A DNA stretch of 64,000 nucleotides from Nitrospirillum amazonense. Lineage in GTDB: Bacteria; Pseudomonadota; Alphaproteobacteria; Azospirillales; Azospirillaceae. The stretch covers positions 1-64,000 of the forward strand of contig NZ_VITN01000012.1 in NCBI RefSeq assembly GCF_007828045.1. The letters are read 5' to 3'. Below the pieces are notes generated by a model. That model saw only the letters and a program-made list of their open reading frames with translations, did not search any database and was not told the origin of the DNA. This document shows, one piece after another, positions 7,488 to 20,172 of the stretch (position 1 is the first letter of the stretch; the number at the start of each line of letters is the position of its first letter). Position numbers and translations under genes: made by a program.

Positions 7488-9929
7488 GTGGCTCTCGGCT
7501 TTAGAAATCGACTGGTGTTGTTCCTGGTCGCCAGCCTGGCCGTCGTGCAGCTGGGCACCATGGTTATCCTGTACGGCGTGGCGCGCTCGGCCCTGATCGA
7601 CACCGGCAAGCAGCAGCTGGTGACCAGCGCCCAGTCCTTCTCGCGCCATCTGGACACCCTGGCCGGCCATCTAGCGGAAGACGCCAAGATCATGTCGCTG
7701 GACTACGCACTGCGCCAGTCCATCGCCGCGCATGACAGCGGGACGGCCATCAGCGCCTTGCGCAACTTCGGCCGGCGCGTGGGCGCCAGCCGGATGCTGC
7801 TGATCGACCTGGACGGCACCATCGCCGCCGACACCGCCCGCCCGCGCGAACTGACCGGCCTGGGCCGCTTCGCCTTCCCCGACCTGCTGCCGCTGGCGGG
7901 CGAGTCCGGCCGGGCGGCGGCGTCCGGCGTGGTGGATGGCGTGCCCTACCGCCTGGTGGTGGTGCCGGTGCTGCTGCCCGATCCCATCGCCTGGATCTGC
8001 ATCCTGGTGCGGGTGGACGACCGCTTCGCGGAGGAGCTGCGCGCCCTGTCCCCCCTGCGCAAGGACATCGCCCTGGCCGGCCAGACGGCGCCGGACGCGC
8101 CCTGGTCCGTGGTGGCCTCAGCCGGCGACCCCATGGACCCGCTGGCCGGCATCGCCGCCCCGGGGCAGCTGGCGGCGGCCGAGCCGCAGCTGCTGACCAA
8201 GCACGGCGCCGAATACCTGGTGCTGACCACGCCCATTCCCACCGCGCCGGGCAGCCTGCCCATGATGGCCGTGTTGCAATACCCGCTGGACGAGGCGCTG
8301 GCCCCCTATCGCAAGATCATGCTGTACATGGGCGCGCTGATGGCCGGCGGCTTGGTGGCGGCGCTGATCGGCATCGGCCTGATCGCGCGCGGCGTCACCC
8401 GCCCGGTGACGGCCCTGGCCGCCGTGGCCCGGCGCATCGCCGACGGCGACTACACCCCCCTGCCGCCCGTGCGCACCAGCGATGAGATCGGGCAGCTGAC
8501 CACGGCCCTGGACGACATGGCCCAGGCCATCGCCGACCGTGAGGAGCACATTCGCCACCAGTCGCTGCATGACGCCGTCACCGGCCTGCCCAACCGCCTG
8601 AATTTGGAGGAACAGGTGGACCAGGCCATCGACCAGGGCCACGGCGTGGCCCTGCTGCTGCTGGGACTGGACCGCCTGCGCGAGGTAACCAACACCCTGG
8701 GCCACGACCTGGCGGACCGCGTCGCCCGCGATGCCGGCGACCGCCTGGCCCGCGCCCTGGCCGCCAACGGCGCCGGCGACGCGGTGATCGCCCGGGTATC
8801 GGAACACGGCTTCGCCATCCTGCTGGTGGATCGCGCCGCCGCCGCCGCCCAGGCGCTGGCCCCCGCCCTGGTGGCCGCCTTCGACGCGCCCTACACCGAA
8901 GCGCCCTATGGCGAAGCGCCCTATGGCGAAGCGGAGGTGACCGTGGACCTGGCGGCCGGCGTGGGCATCGCCGTCTACCCCGACCCCACCCCGGGCGCGC
9001 CGCCGTCCGACACCGCCAGCATCCTGCTGCGCCACGCCGACGTGGCGATGCTGAACGCCCGCGCGGCCGAGCCTTACGTCCGCCTCTACGACCATGCCGC
9101 TGATCCGCATCGGCCGGAACGGCTGTCGCTGATGGGCGATTTGAAGATCGCCATCGAGCAGGACGCCCTGGAACTGGCCTACCAACCCAAGCTGGAACCG
9201 CAGACCGGCCGCGTGGTGGGGGCGGAGGCGCTGGTGCGCTGGACCCATCCCCGCCGCGGCTTCGTCCCGCCAGACAGCTTCATCCCCCTGGCGGAGGAGA
9301 CGGGCGCCATCCGCCACCTGACTCGCTGGGGCCTGCGCCGCGCCCTGCGCCAATCCGCTACCTGGGCGGCGGCGGGCCATGATTTGCGCATGTCGGTCAA
9401 CCTGTCGGTCCGCGACCTGGGCGACGCCAGCCTGCCGGACCGCATCGACGCCCTGCTGGCGGAGACCGGCCTGAAGCCGGACCGGCTGATGCTGGAGATC
9501 ACCGAAAGCGCCATCATGGGCGAGCCGGAGGCGGCCATCGCGATGCTGCGCCGCCTGGCCGACCGGGGGGTGGAACTGTCCATCGATGATTTCGGCGTGG
9601 GCCAGTCGTCCTTCGCCTATCTGCGCCGCCTGCCGGTGCGGGAGATCAAGATCGACCGCTCCTTCGTCAAGGCCTTGGATGAGACGGTAGAGGACCAGGC
9701 TATCGTCCGCTCCATCATCGAACTGGGTCACAACCTGGGCTACAAGGTCACGGCGGAGGGGGTGGAGAATGCCGGCAGCCTGGCCCTGCTGGCGGAGATG
9801 GGGTGCGACTTGGCCCAGGGCTATTACATCGCCCGCCCCCTCATGCCCGGCGCCTTTAACGATTTCCTGGCCAGCCACGCCGCAGGGGAGATTCCCTGGC
9901 AGGCCACCCTGCGGGAGGCGCACGCATGA
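7488..9929 (+). CDS. Membrane sensor GGDEF-EAL protein, probable c-di-GMP phosphodiesterase
   Basis: 813 residues, GTG start with AGGA upstream, 21 bp after the cupredoxin gene. Order: TM1 (8-30), periplasmic double-Cache-like sensor (35-275), TM2 (278-300), HAMP (300-352), GGDEF (358-500), EAL (555-805). The GGDEF signature is degenerate (SEHGF at 438-442), so diguanylate cyclase activity is unlikely. The EAL domain keeps EALVRW (580-585), the MSVNLS, LEITES and DDFGVG blocks and KVTAEGVE, predicting an active phosphodiesterase. Inside the GGDEF domain, near 470-480, a tandem 15-bp repeat gives EAPYGEAPYGEA. The periplasmic sensor plausibly reads the state of the co-encoded cupredoxin; this is inferred from context. 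Confidence 0.88.
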   Translation: MALGFRNRLVLFLVASLAVVQLGTMVILYGVARSALIDTGKQQLVTSAQSFSRHLDTLAGHLAEDAKIMSLDYALRQSIAAHDSGTAISALRNFGRRVGASRMLLIDLDGTIAADTARPRELTGLGRFAFPDLLPLAGESGRAAASGVVDGVPYRLVVVPVLLPDPIAWICILVRVDDRFAEELRALSPLRKDIALAGQTAPDAPWSVVASAGDPMDPLAGIAAPGQLAAAEPQLLTKHGAEYLVLTTPIPTAPGSLPMMAVLQYPLDEALAPYRKIMLYMGALMAGGLVAALIGIGLIARGVTRPVTALAAVARRIADGDYTPLPPVRTSDEIGQLTTALDDMAQAIADREEHIRHQSLHDAVTGLPNRLNLEEQVDQAIDQGHGVALLLLGLDRLREVTNTLGHDLADRVARDAGDRLARALAANGAGDAVIARVSEHGFAILLVDRAAAAAQALAPALVAAFDAPYTEAPYGEAPYGEAEVTVDLAAGVGIAVYPDPTPGAPPSDTASILLRHADVAMLNARAAEPYVRLYDHAADPHRPERLSLMGDLKIAIEQDALELAYQPKLEPQTGRVVGAEALVRWTHPRRGFVPPDSFIPLAEETGAIRHLTRWGLRRALRQSATWAAAGHDLRMSVNLSVRDLGDASLPDRIDALLAETGLKPDRLMLEITESAIMGEPEAAIAMLRRLADRGVELSIDDFGVGQSSFAYLRRLPVREIKIDRSFVKALDETVEDQAIVRSIIELGHNLGYKVTAEGVENAGSLALLAEMGCDLAQGYYIARPLMPGAFNDFLASHAAGEIPWQATLREAHA
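8898..8933 (+). repeat. Tandem 15-bp repeat inside the GGDEF domain
   Basis: The unit GAAGCGCCCTATGGC occurs twice in perfect tandem followed by a partial third unit, in frame, adding EAPYG steps to a loop of the degenerate GGDEF domain. It is a slippage-prone microrepeat, and copy number could vary between strains. Confidence 0.8.
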
Positions 9930-11200
9930 GACACCGCGTCCGCGTGTGGCCTTTCCTTTCGGCCGCCGGCGCGATGCTGCTGGCCGGCGGTTCCGCCTTG
10001 GTGCCTTCCGCTCAAGCAGCGGACGGCTTTCCGGATATCGAGTTCCACGGCCTGCTGGACGCGCGGGTGGTGCGGACCCCTGACGACCGCAGCACCTTCG
10101 ACGGCGGCCTGGGCAAGCTGCGCACCGGCGGGGACCCGGGATCGCGCACCACCACGCTGGAAGAGGCGTCGCTGACGGCGACCGCCCACCTGATCCCTGG
10201 CCTGGACATCTACACCCATGTGCGGGCGGAGGGGGAACAGCGCACGGCGGTGGACATCATCGAGGCCTATGTCCGCTGGCGCCCGGCCCCCACCGGACCC
10301 CTGTCCTGGCAGGTGAAGGCCGGCGCCTTCTTCCCGCCCATCTCCCTGGAAAACGACGGCATCGCCTGGACCAGCCGCTACACCCTGACGCCCAGCGCCA
10401 TCAACAGCTGGGTTGGGGAGGAACTGCGCACCGAAGGGTCGGAGGTCACGCTCACCTGGCGGCCGGACGGACCGGGCGGCAGCCGTTTCGACCTGATCGG
10501 CGCCGTCTTCGCCGGCAATGACGGCACGGGCGAGATGCTGGACTATCGCGGCTGGGCCTTGATCGAGCGGCCGGCCGGCCTGCTGGACAAGCTGCGCCTG
10601 CCGGACGAGGTGCCCAAGCACCAGCACCGCAGCGCGCCCGCCAGCTTCCAGCCCTTCGCGGAGATCGACCACCAGCCGGGCTTCTATGTCGGCGGGCGCT
10701 GGACGGACCCGCTGGGGGGCGAGCTGTCCTACCTGCATTGGGACAACCGGGGCGATCCCAGCGTCACCAACGGCAAGGGCTACGCCTGGGACACCGACTT
10801 CGACAGCGTCGGCTACAAGATCATGCCGGCACGGGGTCTGACCCTGCTGGCCCAGGCCATGCGCGGGGGCACCAGCATCTACCCCACCGCCGCCAGCGAG
10901 AGCGACGGCCGTTTCCAGGCGCTGTACCTGCTGGCCAGCCAGGAATGGGGCCGCTTCCGCCTCAGCGGGCGCTTCGACGCCTTCGGCACGCATGAGGATA
11001 CGCCCGTCACCACCCGCCCCCATTTCGATGAGCACGGCAAGGCCTATACCGCCGCCCTCTCCTACCGGCCGCTGGCCTGGATGCGCTGGACCCTGGAGGG
11101 CGTGCACGTCGACAGCCGGCGGCAGCAGCGCCTGAACGTCGGCCTGCCCATCGAGGCGCACGAGAACCAGGCGCAGTTGGGCGTCCGCCTGTTCTTCTGA
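9926..11200 (+). CDS. Outer-membrane beta-barrel (porin-like) protein of the cupredoxin-EAL cassette
   Basis: 424 residues; the ATG overlaps the stop of the GGDEF-EAL gene (ATGA), so translation is coupled. A signal peptide ends near residue 32 (SAQA-A). The rest is made of alternating aromatic/hydrophobic strands (for example WQVKAGAFFPP, LSYLHWDNRG) and finishes with LGVRLFF, a C-terminal Phe as expected for BamA-dependent outer-membrane barrels. No specific substrate motif is recognised. Transcribed with the cupredoxin and phosphodiesterase genes, it may transport or sense a ligand, perhaps copper-related. Confidence 0.65.
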   Translation: MRHRVRVWPFLSAAGAMLLAGGSALVPSAQAADGFPDIEFHGLLDARVVRTPDDRSTFDGGLGKLRTGGDPGSRTTTLEEASLTATAHLIPGLDIYTHVRAEGEQRTAVDIIEAYVRWRPAPTGPLSWQVKAGAFFPPISLENDGIAWTSRYTLTPSAINSWVGEELRTEGSEVTLTWRPDGPGGSRFDLIGAVFAGNDGTGEMLDYRGWALIERPAGLLDKLRLPDEVPKHQHRSAPASFQPFAEIDHQPGFYVGGRWTDPLGGELSYLHWDNRGDPSVTNGKGYAWDTDFDSVGYKIMPARGLTLLAQAMRGGTSIYPTAASESDGRFQALYLLASQEWGRFRLSGRFDAFGTHEDTPVTTRPHFDEHGKAYTAALSYRPLAWMRWTLEGVHVDSRRQQRLNVGLPIEAHENQAQLGVRLFF

Positions 11201-11216
11201 CGCCCCACCCCCGGCA

Positions 11217-11810
11217 TCAGGCGGTGAAGGCGGGTTCGGCCAGGCGCAACGCGTGGGTACGCACGTCGGAGGGCCAGCCCTGGCTGTGCGTCTCCAGCCC
11301 GGCACGGTCGCCGGCGAACAGGGCCCGCGCCGCTTCCTCGAAGCCAGCCAGGTCGCCGGCCATGGTGGACATGAAACGGTAGGCCGCCTCCCGCGCTTGG
11401 CGCACGCGGTCCGCCCCCTCATTGGCGTGACGGGCGGCGTCCACCAGCTTGCGTAGGGCGACGGAGGCCCCGCCCGGCTGGTCGTTCAGCCACTCCCAAT
11501 GGCGGGGCAGCAGCGTGACCTCGCGCGCCACCACGCCCAGCTTGGGCCGGCCGGGACGCGGCGGGGCCGGCGGCGGGGGCACCAGATCGGCCGGGAACGC
11601 CGGCGCCAGGCGGCCGCGCACGGCCTTCACAGGCCCGCGCAGGTCCACGTCCACCGCGCGCCCCGTCGCCTCATTGAAGATGAAGATCAAACCCTCGTCG
11701 CCCGCGTCCTGCGCCGCCTTGGCCGCCAGCGCCGCCTCCACCAGCGCGCCGGTGGCAAGAAAGCGGGTGCCGGCGAAGGCGGTGCAGCGCATATCCGGGT
11801 CCAGGCCCAT
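11217..11810 (-). CDS. DUF2239 family protein
   Basis: 197 residues from the ATG at 11810, because GGAGG lies six bases upstream; an in-frame ATG four codons earlier has no ribosome site. The block RPKLGVVAREVTLLPRHWEW and the surrounding sequence are characteristic of DUF2239, a family of unknown function common in alphaproteobacteria. The N-terminal half (ALAAKAAQDAG...IFNEATGRAVDVDLRG) precedes a Pro-rich linker and then a helical C-terminus. No signal or TM segment, so cytoplasmic. A palindrome is found about 60 bp upstream. The gene lies 3' of uvrB on the same strand. Confidence 0.85.
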   Translation of the reverse strand: MGLDPDMRCTAFAGTRFLATGALVEAALAAKAAQDAGDEGLIFIFNEATGRAVDVDLRGPVKAVRGRLAPAFPADLVPPPPAPPRPGRPKLGVVAREVTLLPRHWEWLNDQPGGASVALRKLVDAARHANEGADRVRQAREAAYRFMSTMAGDLAGFEEAARALFAGDRAGLETHSQGWPSDVRTHALRLAEPAFTA

Positions 11811-11870
11811 CGCATCCTCCATAATCAGGAACGACGCGATACCTAGGCCCGAAACCGCCCCAAGTCAATA

Positions 11871-11882
11871 TTACCCGGGTAA
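11871..11882 (-). promoter_or_regulatory. Palindromic operator candidate before DUF2239
   Basis: TTACCCGGGTAA, a perfect 12-bp palindrome embedded in A/T-rich sequence, in the short gap between the uvrB stop and the DUF2239 start. It has the form expected of a dimeric HTH repressor or activator site. The regulator is not identifiable here. Confidence 0.5.
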
Positions 11883-11888
11883 ATTTAA

Positions 11889-14114
<2,226 letters not shown>

Positions 14115-14118
14115 GGCC

Positions 14119-14862
14119 TCAAGGTAGGCTGCGCCGCGCCACTTTTCCAGGCCGCTTGGCGGCTTTTGCGGGGGGCCGCCCTTTCGCGCCGCCTTCCTCG
14201 TCGCGCCCGGCGTTGCTGGCGCTGGCCCCGCTGCGGGCCAGTGCCTTGGACAGGGGCTCCCACGCCGACGCCATGGCCTCGCTCTCCGTCCCGTCCTCGC
14301 GCGCCATGGACTTCAGCGTGGCCAGGAAGTCACTGGCCAGGCAGGCGGTGCTGGGCACGCCGCTGGTGAACTCCGTCCCGTCGGGGAACACCACCAGCAC
14401 GCGCAGGCGCACCATGGGGAAGCGCGCCTTCATGATGTGAATCAGCGGCTGGACCTGGACCACGGGGTTCACGAAGAAGCCGACCCGGCCGCTGGCCGCC
14501 AGGTAGCGCCACTGCCCCGCCTTGGTCTGGGCGCTGATGCGCCCGCCCATGTCGGCCGGCGCGCTCATCACCATCAGCACGCTGGCCGGCAGGCGGATCA
14601 GGTGATCGACGCGCAGCGCCTTGCCCTTCTTGTCCTGGATATAAATGCCGTGCACCACGGAATAGCCGGCGTCGTCCAGCGCCAGCTTGCGGCGGTAGGC
14701 CTCGGCGTTGTAGCGGCGGCGCGACAGGGCCCGGGTCTTGGGCCGCAGGGCCCACATCACCACCAGCATCAGCACGATGATGACGAGCGCCACCGTGCCG
14801 ATGGTGACCATCTGGCTGACGCCCATGAGCTGGGGAGCCTGATCGCTGATATCTTGCGCCAT
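14119..14862 (-). CDS. Membrane protein with NERD-like domain
   Basis: 247 residues. An N-terminal TM helix (about 17-41) is followed by a basic linker, then a region (70-190) with [23 protein letters not shown], which resembles the start of the nuclease-related (NERD) domain (order: extension, Asp-His-Leu, then strand). The further Glu/Lys nuclease residues are not clear, so catalysis is doubtful. The C-terminus is Lys/Arg/Ala-rich low complexity. It lies directly upstream of uvrB (4-bp gap) and is likely co-transcribed, hinting at a DNA-metabolism link. Confidence 0.55.
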   Translation of the reverse strand: MAQDISDQAPQLMGVSQMVTIGTVALVIIVLMLVVMWALRPKTRALSRRRYNAEAYRRKLALDDAGYSVVHGIYIQDKKGKALRVDHLIRLPASVLMVMSAPADMGGRISAQTKAGQWRYLAASGRVGFFVNPVVQVQPLIHIMKARFPMVRLRVLVVFPDGTEFTSGVPSTACLASDFLATLKSMAREDGTESEAMASAWEPLSKALARSGASASNAGRDEEGGAKGRPPAKAAKRPGKVARRSLP

Positions 14863-14928
14863 GCCGGTTGATTACCCCATCCGCGCCCGGGCTGTCACCA
14901 TGGCCACGCGCGCCGGCGCGCATCTTAA

Positions 14929-16245
<1,317 letters not shown>

Positions 16246-16270
16246 GCTTCGGCTTTACAGTGTCCATGGC

Positions 16271-16300
16271 AACGGCCGCCCCATCCCCGGGGCGGCCGTT
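16271..16300 (+). terminator. Terminator after aspC
   Basis: A 12-bp perfect stem AACGGCCGCCCC/GGGGCGGCCGTT with a 6-nt loop, followed by TTCG, 25 bases after the aspC stop. It may also serve the convergent CAP-like gene that ends at 16313. Confidence 0.8.
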
Positions 16301-16312
16301 TTCGTTCGGGGC

Positions 16313-16867
16313 TTACTTGGGACTCCACCGCGGGCTGTCCGGTGATTCCGCCGGGGTGCGCAGGGGCTGGGCCAGGACGACGACCCAGATGTAGGCGTCG
16401 TTGGGGCCATTGGGCGCGGGGTTGGCCACGCGGGCCACGCCCACGTCGGTCATGCCCGGGGTGGCCAGGGCGCCGACGGTGGAGCCGGTGTCCTGCCAGA
16501 TGGCCAGCGGTTGGCCGGGGTCACCCGACGCCCGCGCCTCCAGCGCGATGTCCTGCATGGGCACATAGAGCGAGTGGATCAGGCCCTGGCGCAGGTCCGG
16601 CGTCTCCGTCCCGCTGGCCAGCGCCATGGCCCGGGCGGCGGCGGCATCGTCCAGCACCGGCTGGCGGCTGAGCGCCGGCAGCCCGGCCTGGATGCGCGTC
16701 TTTTGCAGGAAGTCGACCAGTGTCTCCGCCGCCTGGCGGTCGGCGGCGTTCATCGTGACGGGCGTGCCGGCGGGCACGGCCGCCACCGCCTGGTTGAACA
16801 GCCCATCCACCGCACCACCCGACGCCAGTAGGGCGGTCGTGAGCATCAGGGTCTTCAGCACGCGCAT
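16313..16867 (-). CDS. Secreted CAP-domain-like (SCP/PR1) protein
   Basis: 184 residues from the ATG at 16867 (GGAG seven bases upstream). The signal peptide runs to about residue 33. The mature part begins LVDFLQKTRIQAGLPALSRQ followed by an Ala-rich helix, the usual start of CAP (SCP/TAPS) domains, and ends with DVGVARV and YIWVVVLAQPL, matching the CAP closing strands. The classical His residues of the CAP cavity are not evident, so it is a divergent member. The role of bacterial CAP proteins is poorly known (cell envelope or lipid/peptide binding). Confidence 0.5.
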   Translation of the reverse strand: MRVLKTLMLTTALLASGGAVDGLFNQAVAAVPAGTPVTMNAADRQAAETLVDFLQKTRIQAGLPALSRQPVLDDAAAARAMALASGTETPDLRQGLIHSLYVPMQDIALEARASGDPGQPLAIWQDTGSTVGALATPGMTDVGVARVANPAPNGPNDAYIWVVVLAQPLRTPAESPDSPRWSPK

Positions 16868-17496
16868 GGGGTACTCCATTCTTATTTGTCGTGTTGGGCG
16901 AACCGCCGTCGGCGGGAATGGCAGCCATCGCCAATCGCAATCCAAACCCAGCTTAGGATGTGAGTGTGGCAGAAAATCGACCATGGGTGGCAAGGCATAC
17001 TTGCGTATGAGCTTGGTTCGCCTTGGTGATTCTTTCTCGGCGTTCAAGCCCGCCCCAAGCCCGCCCCAGGAAATCCGTGGAAATAGGCGTACGGGGCGAG
17101 TTTTACACAACGGCCGAACGCGGTTGGCGGCCAACCCTGTCAATCCCTTTTTTGCCTATAATGAACTATTTGTTAGATATTGACAGATCCTGTTTCCATA
17201 AAAATCAATATGTTAGCGTTTTGTGCCTATTCTGTAGGCAAAATCCGGAAAGCCTTGCGGCGCCTGCGTCGGCGCACGCTATCAAAGGCTTTTCCGCAAA
17301 CTTATCCACAGCTTCCGTGGACTACGGCGGCGTTTTCCCCACCCCCTCGAACAGGGGATGATTCGTTGCCGTTTACCCCGGAAGCGATAGGGGGTGACCG
17401 GACGTTTTCCAGGCAGGCCACCGCACAACCGGGGGAGCGCGAACGCGACGCGATGGCCATTGACCCGGGACCGCCAATGGGCAGAGTGTCCGCCCC
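16868..17496. other. 628-bp intergenic region with an A/T-rich segment
   Basis: No gene supported. The segment 17145-17245 is strikingly A/T-rich and contains a hairpin TGCCTA-5 nt-TAGGCA (17224-17240) and a related TTTGCCTATA at 17151. A perfect DnaA box follows. It lies between two divergently transcribed genes (CAP-like and uvrC) and should hold both promoters; TTGACA at 17180 could be a -35 element for uvrC, but no good -10 was seen. Confidence 0.5.
17302..17310 (+). promoter_or_regulatory. Consensus DnaA box upstream of uvrC
   Basis: TTATCCACA, an exact match to the high-affinity DnaA box, about 190 bp upstream of uvrC and next to an A/T-rich stretch. It is a single copy; no cluster of boxes, so not an origin. 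It may be a DnaA-regulated promoter site or chance. Confidence 0.45.
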
Positions 17497-19467
17497 ATGG
17501 CCATGACCGACACCACCCCCGACACACCCGTTGAAACGCCCGAGGCCGCCCCCATAGAGACGGCGCCGGCCGAGGCGATGCCCGCCGAGGCGATGCCCAA
17601 GGTGCGCCGCCGCACCGTGGCCGATCTGAACCGGGGGGTGGAAACCATCAAGGCCTACCTGCGCACCCTGCCGGTGACGCCGGGCGTCTACCGCATGATG
17701 AACGAGGGCGGCGACGTCCTGTACGTGGGCAAGGCCCGCAACCTGAAGCGCCGGGTGGCCAACTACACCGTGCCGGCCAAGCTGCCCGTGCGGCTGCAGC
17801 GCATGGTGGCCGAGACGGTGACCATGGAGTTCGTCACGACCCATACCGAGGTCGAGGCGCTGCTGCTGGAATCCAACCTGATCAAGCGTCTGATGCCGCG
17901 GTACAACGTGCTGCTGCGCGACGACAAGACCTTCCCCCACATCATGATCACCCGGGACCATGACTACCCGGCCCTGATCAAGCACCGGGGCGCGCGCGAC
18001 CGGGCCGGCGACTATTTCGGGCCCTTCGCCTCGGCCGGGGCGGTCAACCGCACCATCACCGCCCTGCAGCGCGCCTTCCTGCTGCGCAACTGCACCGACA
18101 GCGTGTTTTCCACCCGTACCCGCCCCTGCCTGCAGTTCCAGATCAAGCGCTGCACCGCCCCCTGCGTCGGCCGCGTCAACCGCGCCCAGTATGGCGAGCA
18201 GGTGGACGAGGCCGCCGCCTTCCTGGCGGGCAAGAGCCGCGACATCCAGACCCGCATGGCGAGCGCCATGATGGAGGCGGCGGAGGCGCTGGACTTCGAG
18301 ACCGCCGCCAAGATGCGCGACCGTATCCGCGCGCTGACCGCCATCCAGGCCCACCAGGACATCAATGTCGAGGGCATGGAGGACGCGGACATCATCGCCG
18401 CCTACCAGGACGGCGGCAGCACCTGCATCCAGGTGTTCTTCTTCCGTGGCGGGCGCAACAACGGCAACCGCGCCTATTTCCCCAGCCACGACAAGAACCA
18501 GGGCACGGCGGAGGTGCTGTCCGCCTTCATCGCCCAGTTCTACGACAACCGCACCGCCCCCGGCCTGGTGCTGATCAGCGAGGACGCGGAGGAGCAGGAG
18601 CTGCTGGCCGAGGCCCTGACCCTGCGGGCGGGCCGCAAGGTGGAGCTGGCCGTGCCCAAGCGCGGCGACAAGAAGCGCCTGATGGACCATGCGCTGACCA
18701 ACGCGCGCGAGGCCCACGGCCGCCGCCTGTCCGAGACGGGCAGCCAGGCCAAGCTGCTGGCCGGCGTGGCCGAGCTGTTCGGGCTGGAGGCGCCGCCCAC
18801 CCGCATCGAGATTTACGACAACAGCCACATCCAGGGCGCCCACCCCATCGGCGGCATGGTGGTGGCGGGGCCGGACGGCTTCATCAAGAACGCCTACCGC
18901 AAGTTCAACATCCGCGACCCCAAAGCCGCCGGCGACGACTTCGCCATGATGCGCGAGGTGCTGACCCGTCGTTTCGAGCGCGCGCTGAAGGAGGATCCGG
19001 AGCGCACGGGCGACACCTGGCCCGACCTGCTGCTGATCGACGGCGGCGAGGGCCAGTTGGGCGTGGTGGTGGAGGTGCTGGCCGAACTGGGCCTGTCCGA
19101 CATCGCCCTGGTGGGCATCGCCAAGGGCCCCGACCGCGACGCGGGGCGCGAGCGTTTCTTCATGCCGGGCCAGGCGCCCTTCGGCATGGACCCGCGCGAC
19201 CCCGTGCTGTATTTCCTGCAGCGCCTGCGCGACGAGGCCCACCGCTGGGCCATCGGCAGCCATCGCCAGCGCCGGGAAAAGGCCATCAGCGCCAGCCCGC
19301 TGGACGAAGTAACGGGCATTGGACCCAAGCGCAAGAAGGCGCTGCTGCTGCATTTCGGCTCCGCCCAGGCCGTTTCGCGCGCAGGACTGGCTGACTTGCG
19401 CGCGGTGGACGGGATATCGGACGCCGTCGCCAAAATCATCTATGACCACTTCCATCCGGACGGCTAA
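17497..19467 (+). CDS. uvrC: Excinuclease ABC subunit C
   Basis: 656 residues. UvrC makes both incisions in nucleotide excision repair. Order: acidic Ala/Pro-rich N-terminal extension (1-45), GIY-YIG nuclease (GVYRM...[14 protein letters not shown], 63-90), Cys-rich patch, UVR motif ([15 protein letters not shown] near 267-281) for UvrB contact, RNase H-like second nuclease ([17 protein letters not shown]), and tandem helix-hairpin-helix at the C-terminus ([13 protein letters not shown]). The N-terminal extension is longer than in E. coli. First gene of a uvrC-pgsA-moaD-moaE run, an order common in alphaproteobacteria. Confidence 0.97.
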   Translation: MAMTDTTPDTPVETPEAAPIETAPAEAMPAEAMPKVRRRTVADLNRGVETIKAYLRTLPVTPGVYRMMNEGGDVLYVGKARNLKRRVANYTVPAKLPVRLQRMVAETVTMEFVTTHTEVEALLLESNLIKRLMPRYNVLLRDDKTFPHIMITRDHDYPALIKHRGARDRAGDYFGPFASAGAVNRTITALQRAFLLRNCTDSVFSTRTRPCLQFQIKRCTAPCVGRVNRAQYGEQVDEAAAFLAGKSRDIQTRMASAMMEAAEALDFETAAKMRDRIRALTAIQAHQDINVEGMEDADIIAAYQDGGSTCIQVFFFRGGRNNGNRAYFPSHDKNQGTAEVLSAFIAQFYDNRTAPGLVLISEDAEEQELLAEALTLRAGRKVELAVPKRGDKKRLMDHALTNAREAHGRRLSETGSQAKLLAGVAELFGLEAPPTRIEIYDNSHIQGAHPIGGMVVAGPDGFIKNAYRKFNIRDPKAAGDDFAMMREVLTRRFERALKEDPERTGDTWPDLLLIDGGEGQLGVVVEVLAELGLSDIALVGIAKGPDRDAGRERFFMPGQAPFGMDPRDPVLYFLQRLRDEAHRWAIGSHRQRREKAISASPLDEVTGIGPKRKKALLLHFGSAQAVSRAGLADLRAVDGISDAVAKIIYDHFHPDG

Positions 19468-19540
19468 ACTCCACCGTCAAGACACCGCGCCAAACCGTGC
19501 CGCCTGTGATCGCCCCCGCCTGAAATCGCCGGACCGCTTC

Positions 19541-20167
19541 ATGCTGACCAGCCTGCCCAACCTGTTGACCCTGTCGCGGATCGTGCTGATCCCCGTCATC
19601 CTGGCCCTGCTGTGGTTCCCGGCGACCTGGACGGCCTGGACGGCCGCCGGGCTGTTCGCCCTGGCCGCCATCACCGACTATTTCGACGGTTATCTGGCCC
19701 GGGCCTGGCACGAGGAATCCATCATCGGCCGCTTCCTGGACCCCATCGCCGACAAGCTTCTGGTGGCGGCGGTGCTGTTCCTGCTGGTGGCCGATCACAA
19801 GATCGTGGGCCATGCCGTGCTGCCCGCCGTGATCATCCTGCTGCGCGAGGTGGCGGTGTCAGGCCTGCGGGAGTTCCTGGCCGGCCTGCGCGTCGGCGTC
19901 CCCGTCTCGCGCCTGGCCAAGTGGAAGACGGCCATCCAGCTGATGGCCATCGGCTGGCTGATCGTGGGCGACCACGGGCCCGACTGGCTGTATGTTCGCC
20001 CCATCGGGGAGATCGGCCTGTGGGCCGCCGCCGTGCTGACCCTGATTACCGGCTGGGATTACCTGCGCGCCGGCCTGCGCCACATGCTGGCCCCGGCGGG
20101 CGCCCCCGCCCAGGTGGAGCCGGCGGCCAAGGCGCCGGCGGCCGCCCCCGTGCGCACGGGGGCCTGA
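19541..20167 (+). CDS. pgsA: CDP-diacylglycerol-glycerol-3-phosphate 3-phosphatidyltransferase
   Basis: 208 residues; the start at 19541 begins MLTSLPNLLTLSRI, the standard PgsA N-terminus. PgsA makes phosphatidylglycerol phosphate, the committed step to PG and cardiolipin. The CDP-alcohol phosphotransferase motif DG-x2-AR-x8-G-x3-D-x3-D is complete (DGYLAR...GRFLDPIADK, residues 48-69). Several TM helices; the last 25 residues are an Ala/Pro-rich tail. It lies 73 bp after uvrC. Confidence 0.93.
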   Translation: MLTSLPNLLTLSRIVLIPVILALLWFPATWTAWTAAGLFALAAITDYFDGYLARAWHEESIIGRFLDPIADKLLVAAVLFLLVADHKIVGHAVLPAVIILLREVAVSGLREFLAGLRVGVPVSRLAKWKTAIQLMAIGWLIVGDHGPDWLYVRPIGEIGLWAAAVLTLITGWDYLRAGLRHMLAPAGAPAQVEPAAKAPAAAPVRTGA

Positions 20168-20172
20168 CCGCC

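Noticed and set aside
17145-17310. Replication origin, because of the DnaA box and A/T-rich stretch
   Set aside because: Only one DnaA box, and none of the genes usually flanking alphaproteobacterial origins are present.
17302-19455. A very long open frame antisense to uvrC, and similar ones antisense to uvrB, the EF-G-like gene, the acyl-CoA dehydrogenase and the NRPS-like gene
   Set aside because: Such frames arise from high third-position GC on the sense strand. Their translations are Gly/His/Arg/Gln-rich, have no motifs, and the sense gene is firmly identified.
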